Shown here in pieces: positions 50,501 through 58,971 of a stretch of DNA of 64,000 nt. Source of the stretch: Symbiodinium natans (Eukaryota > Sar > Dinophyceae > Suessiales > Symbiodiniaceae); NCBI GenBank assembly GCA_905221605.1, contig CAJNDS010001447.1:690216-754215 (forward strand). Reading direction: 5' to 3'. The number at the start of each line of letters is the position of its first letter. Position 1 is the first letter of the stretch. The notes beneath the pieces were generated by a model. That model was not told where the DNA came from. It made no database searches and saw only the letters and a list, made by a program, of their open reading frames with translations. The position numbers and the translations under genes were made by a program.

Positions 50501-52321
50501 TCGTGCAGTACATGTGTAGGAACTGTGCAGGAACATGTCGGCATGTGCAGTGACACGAGTGCATGTGCATTAGGATTGCAGGAACAGCTTGAAGTAGGAA
50601 ACATTTGCAGCTCGATGCCTCGAGTGAAGGACCTCTGTTTTAGGAACCCTGAAAAGGAAGAGACAGTAGCTGTAGAGAAGGAAGTAGCAGCTATGGAACC
50701 GAGTGCCTCCGAGAAGGAACGTTGGTTCAGAGAGCTCACCTCTCAGTTGAATCAGTTGAAAGAAGCCCAAGGAACCACGAACGTGTTGCTCAGAGAACAG
50801 CGTCGCGAACAGGCAAGCCTCAAGGAACAGATTGAGGACCAACACCTGCGAGATGTGGAGTTGCTCAGGCACTTGAAGGAAAGGATAGAAGCTTTGGAGA
50901 CCAAGATCGCCGAGTACGATAAGGAAGAAGAAGAGATCAAAGGAATGATTTGGTGGAAGCTTCAAGAAGAAGAAAGAGGAGCAGAGATGGAAAGAGAGCT
51001 ACGAAGAACAGGACATGGTCGAGGAGAAGAAGGAAGTAAAGAAGAAGAAGAAGGATCGATTTCTACCACACCAAGATCTTCGTCGGCGTCTACTACATCA
51101 ACGCAGGAGGAAAAGAGGAAGGAAAAGGAGAGGAAAGAGAAGATCAGGAAAGTGAATGAGGAGCTGAGGAAAAGAGAAGAAGAGGAGAAGGAAAAGGAAA
51201 GAGGTTTTGCGTACCCCTACGACGACACCGAGTACAAGATCTACGTGGAGAATGGCAAGGTGTACAAGCAGCACAGGATCACGGGCGAGAAGGTCGAAGT
51301 TGGCGTCGACTACGTCTACAAGCACCAGAAAGGAAAGGAAGGAAAAGGAAAAGGACCAGGAAAAGGAAGCACCAAGAACACAGCCACAGGAGCGAGCAGC
51401 AGCTCTGATAAGCAGGCAAGCGCAGCAGTCGCTGAAGCAGCAGGAGTTACACCACAGGAAGAAGGAGCCACGCAGGAAGCAGAGAAGCAGACAGAGAAGG
51501 ATGAGAAGAAGTGGCAGAAGGAACGCGAAAGGCGAGAAAGGATCAGGAAGAGGAAAGCCGAGGAGAAAGCCAGGAAGGAGAAGGAAGAAGCAGAAGAGGA
51601 AAGGAAAAGACAGGAAGCCACAGCAGAAGAGGAAAGGAAGAAGCAGGAAGCAGCAGCAGAAGAAGGAAGGAAGAAGCAGGAAGCAGCAGCAGCAGAGGAG
51701 AGAAAGAAGCAGGAAGCCGCAGCAGAAGAAGAAAGGAAGAAGCAGGAAGCCGCAGCAGAAGAGGAAAGGAAGAAAAGGCAGGCAGCAGCAGCAGCAGCAG
51801 AGGAAAAGGACAGGAAGAGACGAGAGGCAGCAGCAGCGGCAGAAGCAGAAAGGAAGAGACGAGAGGCAGCAGCAGCAGAAGCAGAGAGGAAGAAGCAAGA
51901 GGCAGCAACAAGAGAAGGAAAAGAAGATGAAAATGAAAGTTTGAGGATTGAGATGGCCCAGCTTCGTGAGTTGGTCAGAGGAATGAAGGAACAGCAAGCC
52001 TCAGACAAAAGGAAGATCGTCTCGCTTCAGGAAGAGCTCAAGAAGGCCACAGACAGTGAAGGAAGCACAGGAGAAGGAAAGAAGAAGGACAAGGCGATTG
52101 GCCCACAGGATCGAAGCCAATTCAGAGTTGGAGGAAGTGAAGGAGCTCAGGAACTGTATGCGATCTTTCCTTACGAAGGATCAGATTTCCAGTGGAAATG
52201 GGTGCAGGCCACAAAGGCATGGCTCTACTACGACGTGAACCAGAACTTGTGGATCAAGGACAGCGAAGATGAAGATGGAGGAAGGATCTGCAAGGAACAG
52301 GAGAAGCAAGTGAAAGGATGA
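47465..52321 (+). CDS. Copia integrase end, reverse transcriptase, RNase H and long C-terminal extension
   Basis: A 1618-codon frame with no break. Residues 1-170: integrase tail with GMAERAIQ (catalytic Glu). An acidic linker follows. RT (about 447-690): KFVFDWRFRSGSWKRRARLV, SIDVKDAFLQV with the first Asp, and VVHVDDIQ as the xxDD site near residue 600. RNase H: YSDSDWAG (about 801), SGEAEYYAA (about 842) and LHLDSPAARG (about 876). From about residue 950 an extension begins: a hydrophobic FAFAALLFSLLSGSLEG, about ten Cys within 60 residues, a coiled coil (about 1085-1170), DTEYKIYVENGKVYKQHRIT, (EE)ERKKQEAAA repeats (about 1375-1485) and an aromatic end (WVQATKAWLYYDVNQNLW). The extension is unknown to me in copia and could be envelope-like or structural. 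Confidence 0.85.
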   Translation: MQFQARRKQKGMAERAIQTVRRQALTLIQGLQEQAKVLIAHTHPLFSWAFRHAAWILNRYHRHSATGVTPYEFVAGRPYEGTLCQFGESLMVLANRTGVNVKKGDPQWLRGVFLGKTDNNLFITWHMDGIKTSRSVKRCPHHFDLEALTSVGIHTWEVKHTTLTTRVVPRKNLPGPSGTPAPVTVVEPLGDQHGIGAITPGIQTPVIAGGASTPKPLGTVTPRNTNLHAMAKKAKEQEQLQAEPAAPEWIDPGPDEAGSDATPTSQLSHLQNRGPESDEAGSDSMSTDQEVMQESQGSELLLPRAPSAVRKHEYEDVGTSSKIPRTDESPKRKFPPFNAGRVFEHSDEPLPEPGLDDICWEDTYSDIGDEEEEDEEERERVFNDEDAGPPELSDEELKAKDREAMITEMERLSGMQALARKPLEELGWHKRDNGENEREEIEQEPIKWLTTKFVFDWRFRSGSWKRRARLVAREFKGTEQRSDVFSPATSASLTRLVPAIALQEEFSVYSIDVKDAFLQVPQRTRTACEFPKEYVELFQDTDPSCPQEGLLLLRVLPGQRDAALLWSDHFSDSLKEQDFERSVACPTLFRDSGKSILVVHVDDIQAAGKSHYVDPVLKSLGRVYELKIEGPFLTAQELAIGESLQTVRFLKRKYSYHNHELHIHSDPKYLGKLREELKLTGKASKPTPCTQESQAVDNTNPLDQEQAASFRKCVGILLYVCQDRPDLQFAVRGLASKMSLPTFAAKKQLIHVVQYMTKTDGYHCTYRKTPRGMSNLNESIRNGTYDFSQVKPKEHHLLEVYSDSDWAGQKDSRRSTSSGTVFLDSQLIYAFSRTQRSISLSSGEAEYYAAASSASDSLLLKEAIEFLTCRKCVVHLHLDSPAARGIITRQGVGRVKHLQIRTLFLQDLHKQGILSVHPVGTRDNTADIGTKPLSGKRIKLLMHWLGFKDEQNQPVGIEELQEHRQQEQAKATVKRIKSKGNFAFAALLFSLLSGSLEGCSKVEVASGTCLLQSCSTCVGTVQEHVGMCSDTSACALGLQEQLEVGNICSSMPRVKDLCFRNPEKEETVAVEKEVAAMEPSASEKERWFRELTSQLNQLKEAQGTTNVLLREQRREQASLKEQIEDQHLRDVELLRHLKERIEALETKIAEYDKEEEEIKGMIWWKLQEEERGAEMERELRRTGHGRGEEGSKEEEEGSISTTPRSSSASTTSTQEEKRKEKERKEKIRKVNEELRKREEEEKEKERGFAYPYDDTEYKIYVENGKVYKQHRITGEKVEVGVDYVYKHQKGKEGKGKGPGKGSTKNTATGASSSSDKQASAAVAEAAGVTPQEEGATQEAEKQTEKDEKKWQKERERRERIRKRKAEEKARKEKEEAEEERKRQEATAEEERKKQEAAAEEGRKKQEAAAAEERKKQEAAAEEERKKQEAAAEEERKKRQAAAAAAEEKDRKRREAAAAAEAERKRREAAAAEAERKKQEAATREGKEDENESLRIEMAQLRELVRGMKEQQASDKRKIVSLQEELKKATDSEGSTGEGKKKDKAIGPQDRSQFRVGGSEGAQELYAIFPYEGSDFQWKWVQATKAWLYYDVNQNLWIKDSEDEDGGRICKEQEKQVKG

Positions 52322-52584
52322 AGGAAGGAAAAGAAGCGAAGGAGAAGAGAAGCAAGGAAAAGCAGAGGAAGGATCAGCAGCGCTCAGTCGAGCAGTGAGG
52401 AGTGAGTTTCAAGATGAGAAGGAAGCCAGAACAAAGGATGGAGTATCCGTTCTACTGGCAACTTTCAGGAACTTTGTTTTCGCTTTTGTTGACTAAAGGA
52501 AAATGATCCGAGTAATCAACTTAGCCCACGACAGTCGAAGCTAGCTTAGTCTAGGAACGACTTTCACCAGCTTCGAAGGCGGGG
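52322..52584 (+). other. Retrotransposon 3' untranslated region and polypurine tract
   Basis: A purine-rich leader with seven or more AGGAA motifs. The GAAGGCGGGG run (52575-52584) abuts the 3' LTR and is the likely plus-strand primer tract. Confidence 0.7.
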
Positions 52585-52763
52585 TGTTAAACATCTACGC
52601 AGTATAGGAAGCTGTGCACCAGGTGCATGTGGAATGCACACCAGAGCCTCGGAACGTCTTGTCGACGACAGGCTCGAACAAGGACACACACCGCAGCGAA
52701 CCCAGGAAAAGTGCGGAGTGTCCCAGCTTTTCAGTTAGCTTTAGATTGACCCTATCTTTGACA
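52585..52763 (+). repeat. 3' LTR (179 bp)
   Basis: Identical to 42972-43150. Ends ...CTTTGACA and is followed by the TCTTT duplication. Confidence 0.95.
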
Positions 52764-52768
52764 TCTTT
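52764..52768. repeat. Target-site duplication TCTTT, right
   Basis: Matches 42967-42971. After it, about 42 bp of the host intron remain before the S3-S4 exon. Confidence 0.9.
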
Positions 52769-52810
52769 CCAAACTCATCCCTAGTTTCGCACGTAGCTTC
52801 AGTAGTGAAG

Positions 52811-54480
52811 TGGCTCGAGAATAAGGCTTCTGCTCGATCTTGCTGTCGTTTCTTTGGACTACGTTACCTTGGCAAATGTCCTGGGTGGTGATGCTGGAGG
52901 AGACCTCCAGGTCTTGCGCTTCATGCGCAGCCTGGCCGGGAAGAGCCTCAAAAATCACACCATATCACACCATGCGAATGTCTTAGTAATTTCTCGTAAT
53001 GTGCTTGCAAAGTGCGAATCGAAAAACTCAGAGAAGCGCCTCGCAATCAAGGGTGGTGCTACAGAGGTAGATTGAGCGAAGGAGGAAACGCAGCATAATG
53101 CACAGGTACATCCAAAGAACGACCCGGAGGAATAGCTTGCGTGAAACCGGTGTTGACAATCAGCCCTCATACTGCTATCGCACAAAGACACGTGCTGATC
53201 AGCTCCAGGATTCGTTGCGGTGTGTAGTTGAGCCTGTGCGGTTGAGCCGACCACGAGAAGCGCCCGACTGCATGCTTACCCAAGACTTCGCATCAGATGG
53301 CGTCAGATGGACCTCCTTTCCGAGACTCCCGAGCCCTGTCATTTCTCCTCAGCTTCCCAGTATTTCCCAATCCAAGAGAGCAGAGAGCGAGCCAAAGGGC
53401 GAGAGACTCGAGAGACTCCTGCCAGTCCGCACTTCCATTTGACCCCATTGGCCCCATTGGTCACGTAAGAGAGAAGAGCCTTAAAAGGCGTCGCTCGAGC
53501 CTTGCGCTTGCTGCGCTTGCTGAAGATGGGACGCTTTGACGATGCTTGGGACCGATGATGAGCAGCAGTTGCTCAGGAATTTTATTCAACAAAAGAGGGC
53601 CTCCCTAGGTTTCTTGGAGTGCTTTTGAAGTTCTTTTACTGAGCCCTTTTTGAAAGCCAAGGACATGATGCAAGAGATTGCCGCCTCCACAGGGCGCCAG
53701 TGGATCATGCTGGTCGTCGCCATTATCAACACAACAGTGGCCATCCTCTGCATCGCCCACGTGATGACGTGCGCTTGGGTGGGCATTGTTCTCTACACCG
53801 ATCGAGAGGATAACTGGCTGACCTTGTCCGCCATGGCAAATGCAGAGCCAGGTTCGGATCCTTCCTTGGATCCGGTGCTGAAGTACTTGCATGCCTTTCG
53901 CTTCATCCTCAACGCGCCGTCGCCACCTTTACTGGCAAAGGACAGTGTGGTGGAGCGGGTCTTTGACATCCTGACCAACATCTTCACCTTCGTGGTAATC
54001 GGCGGTACCGTCTCCAAATTAGTCGGGACTGTCTCGGAACTTCGTAGCATGAACGCCGCGAAGTCCAGGCAGCGCATCGACTTGCGCCTCTATCTCCAGA
54101 GCCAAGATGCATCGTTCGAGCTCATTTCGCGTGTCTTAAAGTTTGCTGACTACAAGCTTGACAAGATGGTGCCAGCAACTTTCGATCCAACCTTGATATC
54201 TCACACCTTGCAGACGGAGATCTCCGTGAACCAGAGGGCCCGATTTATCAAGATCGTTCCCATCTTCGACTTGACCTGGCAGCTCTGGCCAGAGGTCTTT
54301 TCAAGCATTTGCGTGGTGCTTCGAAAGGTCGTGTGTGAGCATCATGAGGAGGTTTTTACTGCTGGTGACTTGTCCACCTTGCTCTACGTGACAGTCACGG
54401 GAGAGTTCCGCCACGTTGAGGGCTTTGAAGGGCAGGGTGAAGTCACCGAGCTTTCAGGCTGGGGACCCAGACCTTGCCGG
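52811..54480 (+). CDS. Ion channel, S3-S6 and start of the cyclic-nucleotide-binding-like domain
   Basis: Exon about 52811-52960 encodes IRLLLDLAVVSLDYVTLANV (S3) and GGDLQVLRFMRSLAGKSLK (S4, spaced Arg/Lys). A later exon starting about 53650 carries MMQEIAASTGRQWIMLVVAI, IAHVMTCAWVGIVL (S5), a pore region YLHAFRFILNAPSPP, and ERVFDILTNIFTFVVIGGTV (S6). The linker follows (SKLVGTVSELRSMN, RIDLRLYLQSQDASFELISR), then FPEV-like WPEVFSSICVVLRK and the first CNBD strands (EEVFTAGDLSTLLYVTVTGE). No T-x-G-(F/Y)-G filter is present. The segment between S4 and S5 (52960-53650) must hold another exon or intron that I could not fix. Confidence 0.7.
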
Positions 54481-55759
54481 CCTTGTTCTTGGGCTTGTTC
54501 TTGGGCTTGCATGTGCTTGCATCATAGCTCTTAAGATGCTCAAGAATGTTCAATTTCAAGCTGGCAAGAACTGCCGGCTTCGTCTGTTCGAAGTGAGGTC
54601 CGGGGTAGCAGCGACTCTTGAACTCACTTTCTCTCCATAGAGATCAGAGGCAGTGGGCGTGAGGAGGGGCTTTAGTGCTCGAATGCTCTCAAGATGCGCG
54701 AAGTGCACATTGCGCCTTTGTTGCGCGCACACCCAGGTGCCTTCTGTCACCAAATGCTTGCACACACACACACACACTACATGCGGTCATGTATAGGTTC
54801 ACACAGTCGCACGCACGCACTTCGTTGTGTCTCGGGTTGATGATGTGAGTTGACAGAACCGACTCTACCCTCGCGGACATCGGCTCTCACTCAACGTCAG
54901 AGTCAGAGTGGTCAACTCTGCCCACATCCTACATCGTAGCTTTGTTGGGCACATGGCACTGTCCGAGTGTGCTGTGACCCTTTCTGTGTGTTTTTGTCCG
55001 CATCAAGCCGGTGGTTTAGAGGATTGACGAGAGCAGAAATGCTGAGCATCGAAGCCAACAGCCACAAGGCTCTTCCTATGCTGCTGGAACCTCACTCACG
55101 TAACCAACAAAGCATTAATATCACATCACTGGGCGAGCGTCGTCTCGAGGTCTGCCTATGTGCCCGAAATGAACGGAAAGCTTTGGGCCCATCCCTGCAA
55201 AAGCCAGTGCCAACGTTTGTGCATAGTTGTAGAGAGTTGCACGAAATCAGGAGCAGCACCAGGAGCGTGCTCGTCGCCAACACAGAAGACAAGGAACCAC
55301 AAGTGAGCATGTTGGTGTGATTCCTTTTTGCACACACACACAGCCGTGTTCACGCACCATCTGCCCAGGATTCTGGCTCCTCTGAACACACTGACTGTTA
55401 CAGTGCTGGGGGACCGCCGTTCAGTGCAGGTCACCAGCGAGTTCCACCCTCACGCTGCTGAGCACCAGCGCGCCAAGTCATAACCAGTGAAAGCGGTAAA
55501 AACTGTCTTATCATCGCCTATTCCGATCGTGAAGCTCTGAACACGTGTGCCGACTTGACCACTTTCCCACAAGCCAAAATGCTCGAAGCAGAGAGCCAAG
55601 AGCCGAGTCAAGAAAGTCAAGTGCTCTGTGATGACAGTTGCCAGGGGGCGGGGGTGTGCATGTGTGCGAAGCGAGTGCCCCTCAGCGCTGAAATACATGC
55701 TACCAATGCTACCTTGACTATCCTGGCAGATCGCAGCCTCGGAAGCTTCTGATTTTGGC
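54481..55759. other. Channel-gene intron(s), with an unplaced short exon
   Basis: It contains a CA microsatellite (54760-54777). A segment at 55366-55440 is open (ILAPLNTLTVTVLGDRRSVQ) and could be a small CNBD exon, but its borders are not settled. No other gene is recognised. Confidence 0.4.
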
Positions 55760-56445
55760 AGGTGTGAACTACTTGGAGGAGCTCAGCCTGTACGTTGATG
55801 CCCTCGCGCATCAATCTTCGTTGATTGCTACCAGCTTTGCAGAGATGCCTCTTTGCAGAAGCCAGGTTCGCGGAAACGAAGAAATCAAAGAATCATAGCC
55901 TGTTGGCTGTCCGGGATCGTCAAAGGCAAAGTTCAGGGTCAGGTCCGAGTCAGCAGTTGCTGTTTCTAGGATTTTGTGCAAAGGTTCGTGCTCGATGGTG
56001 ACGGGTTGGTGGAGTGCTTGCAGCACACACCCACCTGTGCTGCCATGTTCGTGGAATATGCCAAAGAGCTCGTCGCGATAATCAAGAAGTCGCCCGCCTG
56101 CACATCCTCCTGCAGTTGGCAAGGTTTAGGTTTGCGAGAGTCCTTGCCGCACAATCGCCAGGATCGGTGAGAAGGCCTCGCTCAACTTTCAGATCGAGCT
56201 CTCCGAGTCATGCGCAAAGAAGACCCAGACATATCAGGACCTGTACCCAAACCTATCTACACGACTCGAAAACGTCGACCTTTCACACATCCTCCCGACG
56301 GAGCACAGTCCCCAATCGGATTCTCTTTCTCCCGTTGCATTCACATCTTCGTCAAGTGAGACGGACGCGCAGACTTTTGTGCCGGCGTGGGGCACGGCGC
56401 TGCGATGGTTCATCGAGACTGGCTGGCCAGACAAGCTTCTAGGGC
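55760..56445 (+). CDS. Ion channel, end of the CNBD-like domain and post-CNBD exons
   Basis: Exon about 55760-55846 follows TTTTGGCAG and reads VNYLEELSLYVDALAHQSSL, IATSFAE, then AT|GC. Joined to the next exon (55984-56118, acceptor GCAAAG|G) the frame gives FAEM-FVLDGDGLVECLQ, then TPTCAAMFVEYAKEL. This is the ELSLY...FAE..L..D pattern that closes the CNBD in this channel family, and it supports a GC donor at 55847. A third exon from 56162 (TG|GCAAGG donor, CCAG|G acceptor, a very short 43-bp intron, tentative) encodes IGEKASLNFQIELSESCAKK and DLYPNLSTRLENVDLSHILP, and runs open to the GT repeat at about 56445. Confidence 0.6.
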
Positions 56446-56454
56446 CTTCTAGGG

Positions 56455-56783
56455 CTTTGTGTGTGTGTGTGTGTGTGTGTGTGTGATGCTGTGGGTGTGA
56501 CGCTGTGTGTGTGACTGTGAGTGTGCGTGACGCTGTGACCGTGTGACCGTGTGACCGTGTGACCGTGTGACCGTGCGACTGTGCGACTGTGCGAGTGTGC
56601 GAGCGTACGAGCGTGCCAGTGTGCAAGGTGCGAGTATGCTCGAGTGTGCGCGAGTGTGGGAGTGTGCGAGTGTGGGAGCGTGTGAGTGTGTGAGCGTGTG
56701 AGCGTGTGAGCGTGTGAGCGTGTGAGCGTGTGAGTGTGTGTGAGTGAGTGAGTGAGTGAGTGAGTGAGTGAGTGAGTGAGTGA

Positions 56784-56815
<32 letters not shown>

Positions 56816-56935
56816 GTGTGTGTGTGTGAGTGTGAGTGTGAGTGTGAGTGTGAGTGTGAGTGTGAGTGTGAGTGTGAGTGTGAGTGTGAGTGTGAGTGTG
56901 AGTGTGAGTGTGAGTGTGAGTGTGAGTGCTTGCGT
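56455..56935 (+). repeat. (TG)n and (GTGTGA)n microsatellite, about 480 bp
   Basis: TG dinucleotides, GTGTGACC and GTGCGA variants, GTGA tetramers (56740-56790), TG again, then a long pure GTGTGA tract (56818-56930). It lies in an intron of the channel gene. The His/Thr/Ser frames on the minus strand are repeat artefacts. Confidence 0.95.
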
Positions 56936-57325
56936 GCGCGTCCGTCTGTGTGTCTATCTCTGCATGTGAGGGTGTCGTGCGTGCGAGTGTGCTTGGGCGT
57001 GCGCGCGCCTCGCTGTGTGTAGGTGTGATTGTGGCCGTCTGGGTGGCTGTGGGTGTGCAAGTGTGTGCGTGTGTTCGGGGGAGGAGAGACGCCCCCCTTG
57101 CACGACCCGCTCCGAGGCTTACCATTTCCGACCTTCCCGAGCAGCTGCAGACGAGCATCCCAGAAATCTCGCCAGAAAATGGGTCCCACGTGCTTTTCGA
57201 GCAGGGCTTTGAAAGAGATCGAGCCGAGTCTTCTTGCATCTGCGCCTCGGCCGCAAGACACGGGGTCTTCAAGTTCCCGAAACAATCTTGACTCCTTTTC
57301 AACACACTGCAAGCGCGCTTTTGAG

Positions 57326-58971
57326 GTGTGTTGGCCTTAGTACACGACCGCTACGACATCTTCACGAACGTGCAGCCGCCCCCCGCAAAGCTTCTGACGT
57401 CCCAATGGGACCAGCTTCAGCACATCATGAGATGGATCAGTCCCACCGAGGCTGAGGGCATTTTGGCAGCTCAACGCTAGCGGTTTGTCGGTTTGTCTTC
57501 TTCGGGGGTTTTCGATGTTTTGAAAACACGCGTGGGTCAAGCTGCAGATTGAGAGAGAAGCGACGTGTTTTGGAATCCTTTCTTAGGAGCAGTCTGAACC
57601 GGAAGCCTCTGAGTGCCTTTCTATTGTGTGGGCGAAGCATGCGAAGCTGCCAGGAGAAGATCCATGCGGTGCTGGTTCTCCTCGCAATCCGGTCCTTGGG
57701 AAAGTGCAAGAGGCTGGCGAACCAAGTGTGGCTGTCTGAAAGCAGCCCAGAAAACGTGGTGCTCCATTTGATTGACAGCTGCAAGAACGTCGTGCCCTCC
57801 GTGCACGGTTTGACTCCGGAGGGCTTGATGCATGCCAAAGGCGCTCTAATGTTGCACTCAATCTTCAATCTGGCACAGATGTTGCAAGGTGAAAACGTTC
57901 CTGCCAACGTGTTCCAGCTGCAGGAGAACGTGAAAAGGGATGGCTCTGAGGTACTTCGCTTCTACATCCTCTTCCTGCTCGGCTTCATGAGCGGCCTCGC
58001 TGCCGGGCGAGGCTCTAAATTCCTGACGGCAAAGCGTGCAGAAAGCGTCATCGACGCCATCCGCATGCTCAAGTACCTTCTTGAGGACTCTGCCTGCAGC
58101 ATCTATTGGGGACGCTCTGCCACCTCAGGCATGTTTGAACGCACTTAATGTAGCAGCTCATAGCTTTCATCTCCGGTGATGAGACCACCAAGGATTCCTC
58201 GGGGCTCGGGCGAACGTCTTGAACGTCCCCTTCGAGACTGCGGAAGACTTGGTTCTGCTGCGTCTGGCTTGCCTTTCACGCGTGGAAGATCGAAGTGGCT
58301 ACCGGCAGCTGCAGGATTTCCAGGGTTGAGACACCCGTAGTTGGAGCATGTTGAAGCGTAGGCTCGGAGATATCGTCTAGATATAACTTAGGCCAAAGAC
58401 CGCGGATCCCGAAACAAACTCCCAAACTTGTTGCAACCTCACCTGGCCTCACCTCCTCGAGGTAGCCTGGCGCACGCTTGGTTCCGGTGAACAGACTACG
58501 TTGGTTCAGCATTTCCTCGCCGATGGCATTGAAGATCTGGCAATGGTGTTCGAGTTCCTGCCAGACTGCGTGGCAAACGCTGTTCGCAACCCAGCTATCG
58601 GCTTGAGCTGTCTACTGGAGCTGCTGGTCAACCTCATTCACATGTTGCAGCCGGCGGCAGCCGGAATGTTGGCCAATATGCCCGGAGCACAAGTTGTTCT
58701 TGTGAACCTCTCCGACATGAGTGAGTTCATCGCAAGCGTTCGCAACCGCTTCATCTTTGAGACTTGCATCTCCCGATGCAAGGTCAACTTTACCAATGGG
58801 CGAGTTCAACTGGAGATGACCGGCAGCAACTGGGCTCGCGTGAATGAACCAAATTCAGATATTACAAGCTTGGCGTACGGCGTCAAGGATGTGCTCCAGA
58901 AGCAGAGATCTTTGGAGACCCAGATCCTGACAAAGCTTCGCGCTGGACCAGTGGAAACATTCGATGTGTAG
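57326..58971 (+). CDS. Conserved dinoflagellate C-terminal region, probable 3' exons of the channel gene
   Basis: Four exons in one direction. 57326-57450: VLALVHDRYDIFTNVQPPPA and WDQLQHIMRWISPTE, GC donor. About 57654-58130: EKIHAVLVLLAIRSLGKCKR, LMHAKGALMLHSIFNLAQML, VLRFYILFLLGFMSGLAAGR. 58193-about 58323: FETAEDLVLLRLACLSRVED. 58495-58971: TLVQHFLADGIEDLAMVFEF, VNLSDMSEFIASVRNRFIFE, EMTGSNWARVNEPNSDITSL, stop TAG. From memory these blocks form one recurrent dinoflagellate module of unknown function. Phases fit one transcript with the channel exons upstream, but a separate gene starting after 56.9 kb is possible. Confidence 0.6.

Larger units (their letters stand above)
42972..52763 (+). 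mobile_element. Ty1/copia LTR retrotransposon (9792 bp), inserted in a channel intron
   Basis: Complete element: 179-bp LTRs (TG...CA) identical at every base I compared, a TCTTT target duplication, a TGG-starting primer-binding site and a purine-rich tract before the 3' LTR. Domain order (gag, CCHC, protease, integrase, RT, RNase H) is that of copia. Unusual parts are two membrane-type ORFs before gag and a roughly 660-residue extension after RNase H. Frames break at least five times from 43.7 to 47.5 kb, so this copy looks non-autonomous despite its youth. AGGAA is strongly over-represented throughout on the + strand. The sense orientation matches the host gene. Confidence 0.95.

Noticed and set aside
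51098-52008. Minus-strand frames of 230-299 codons rich in Leu, Phe, Cys and Ser
   Set aside because: They are the antisense of the GAGGAAAGGAAGAAG repeats in the retrotransposon extension, which is open and domain-bearing on the plus strand.
56439-57312. Two overlapping minus-strand frames of about 288 codons rich in His-Thr and Ser-His
   Set aside because: They translate the GTGTGA/TG repeat; coding exons of the channel gene lie on the other strand on both sides.
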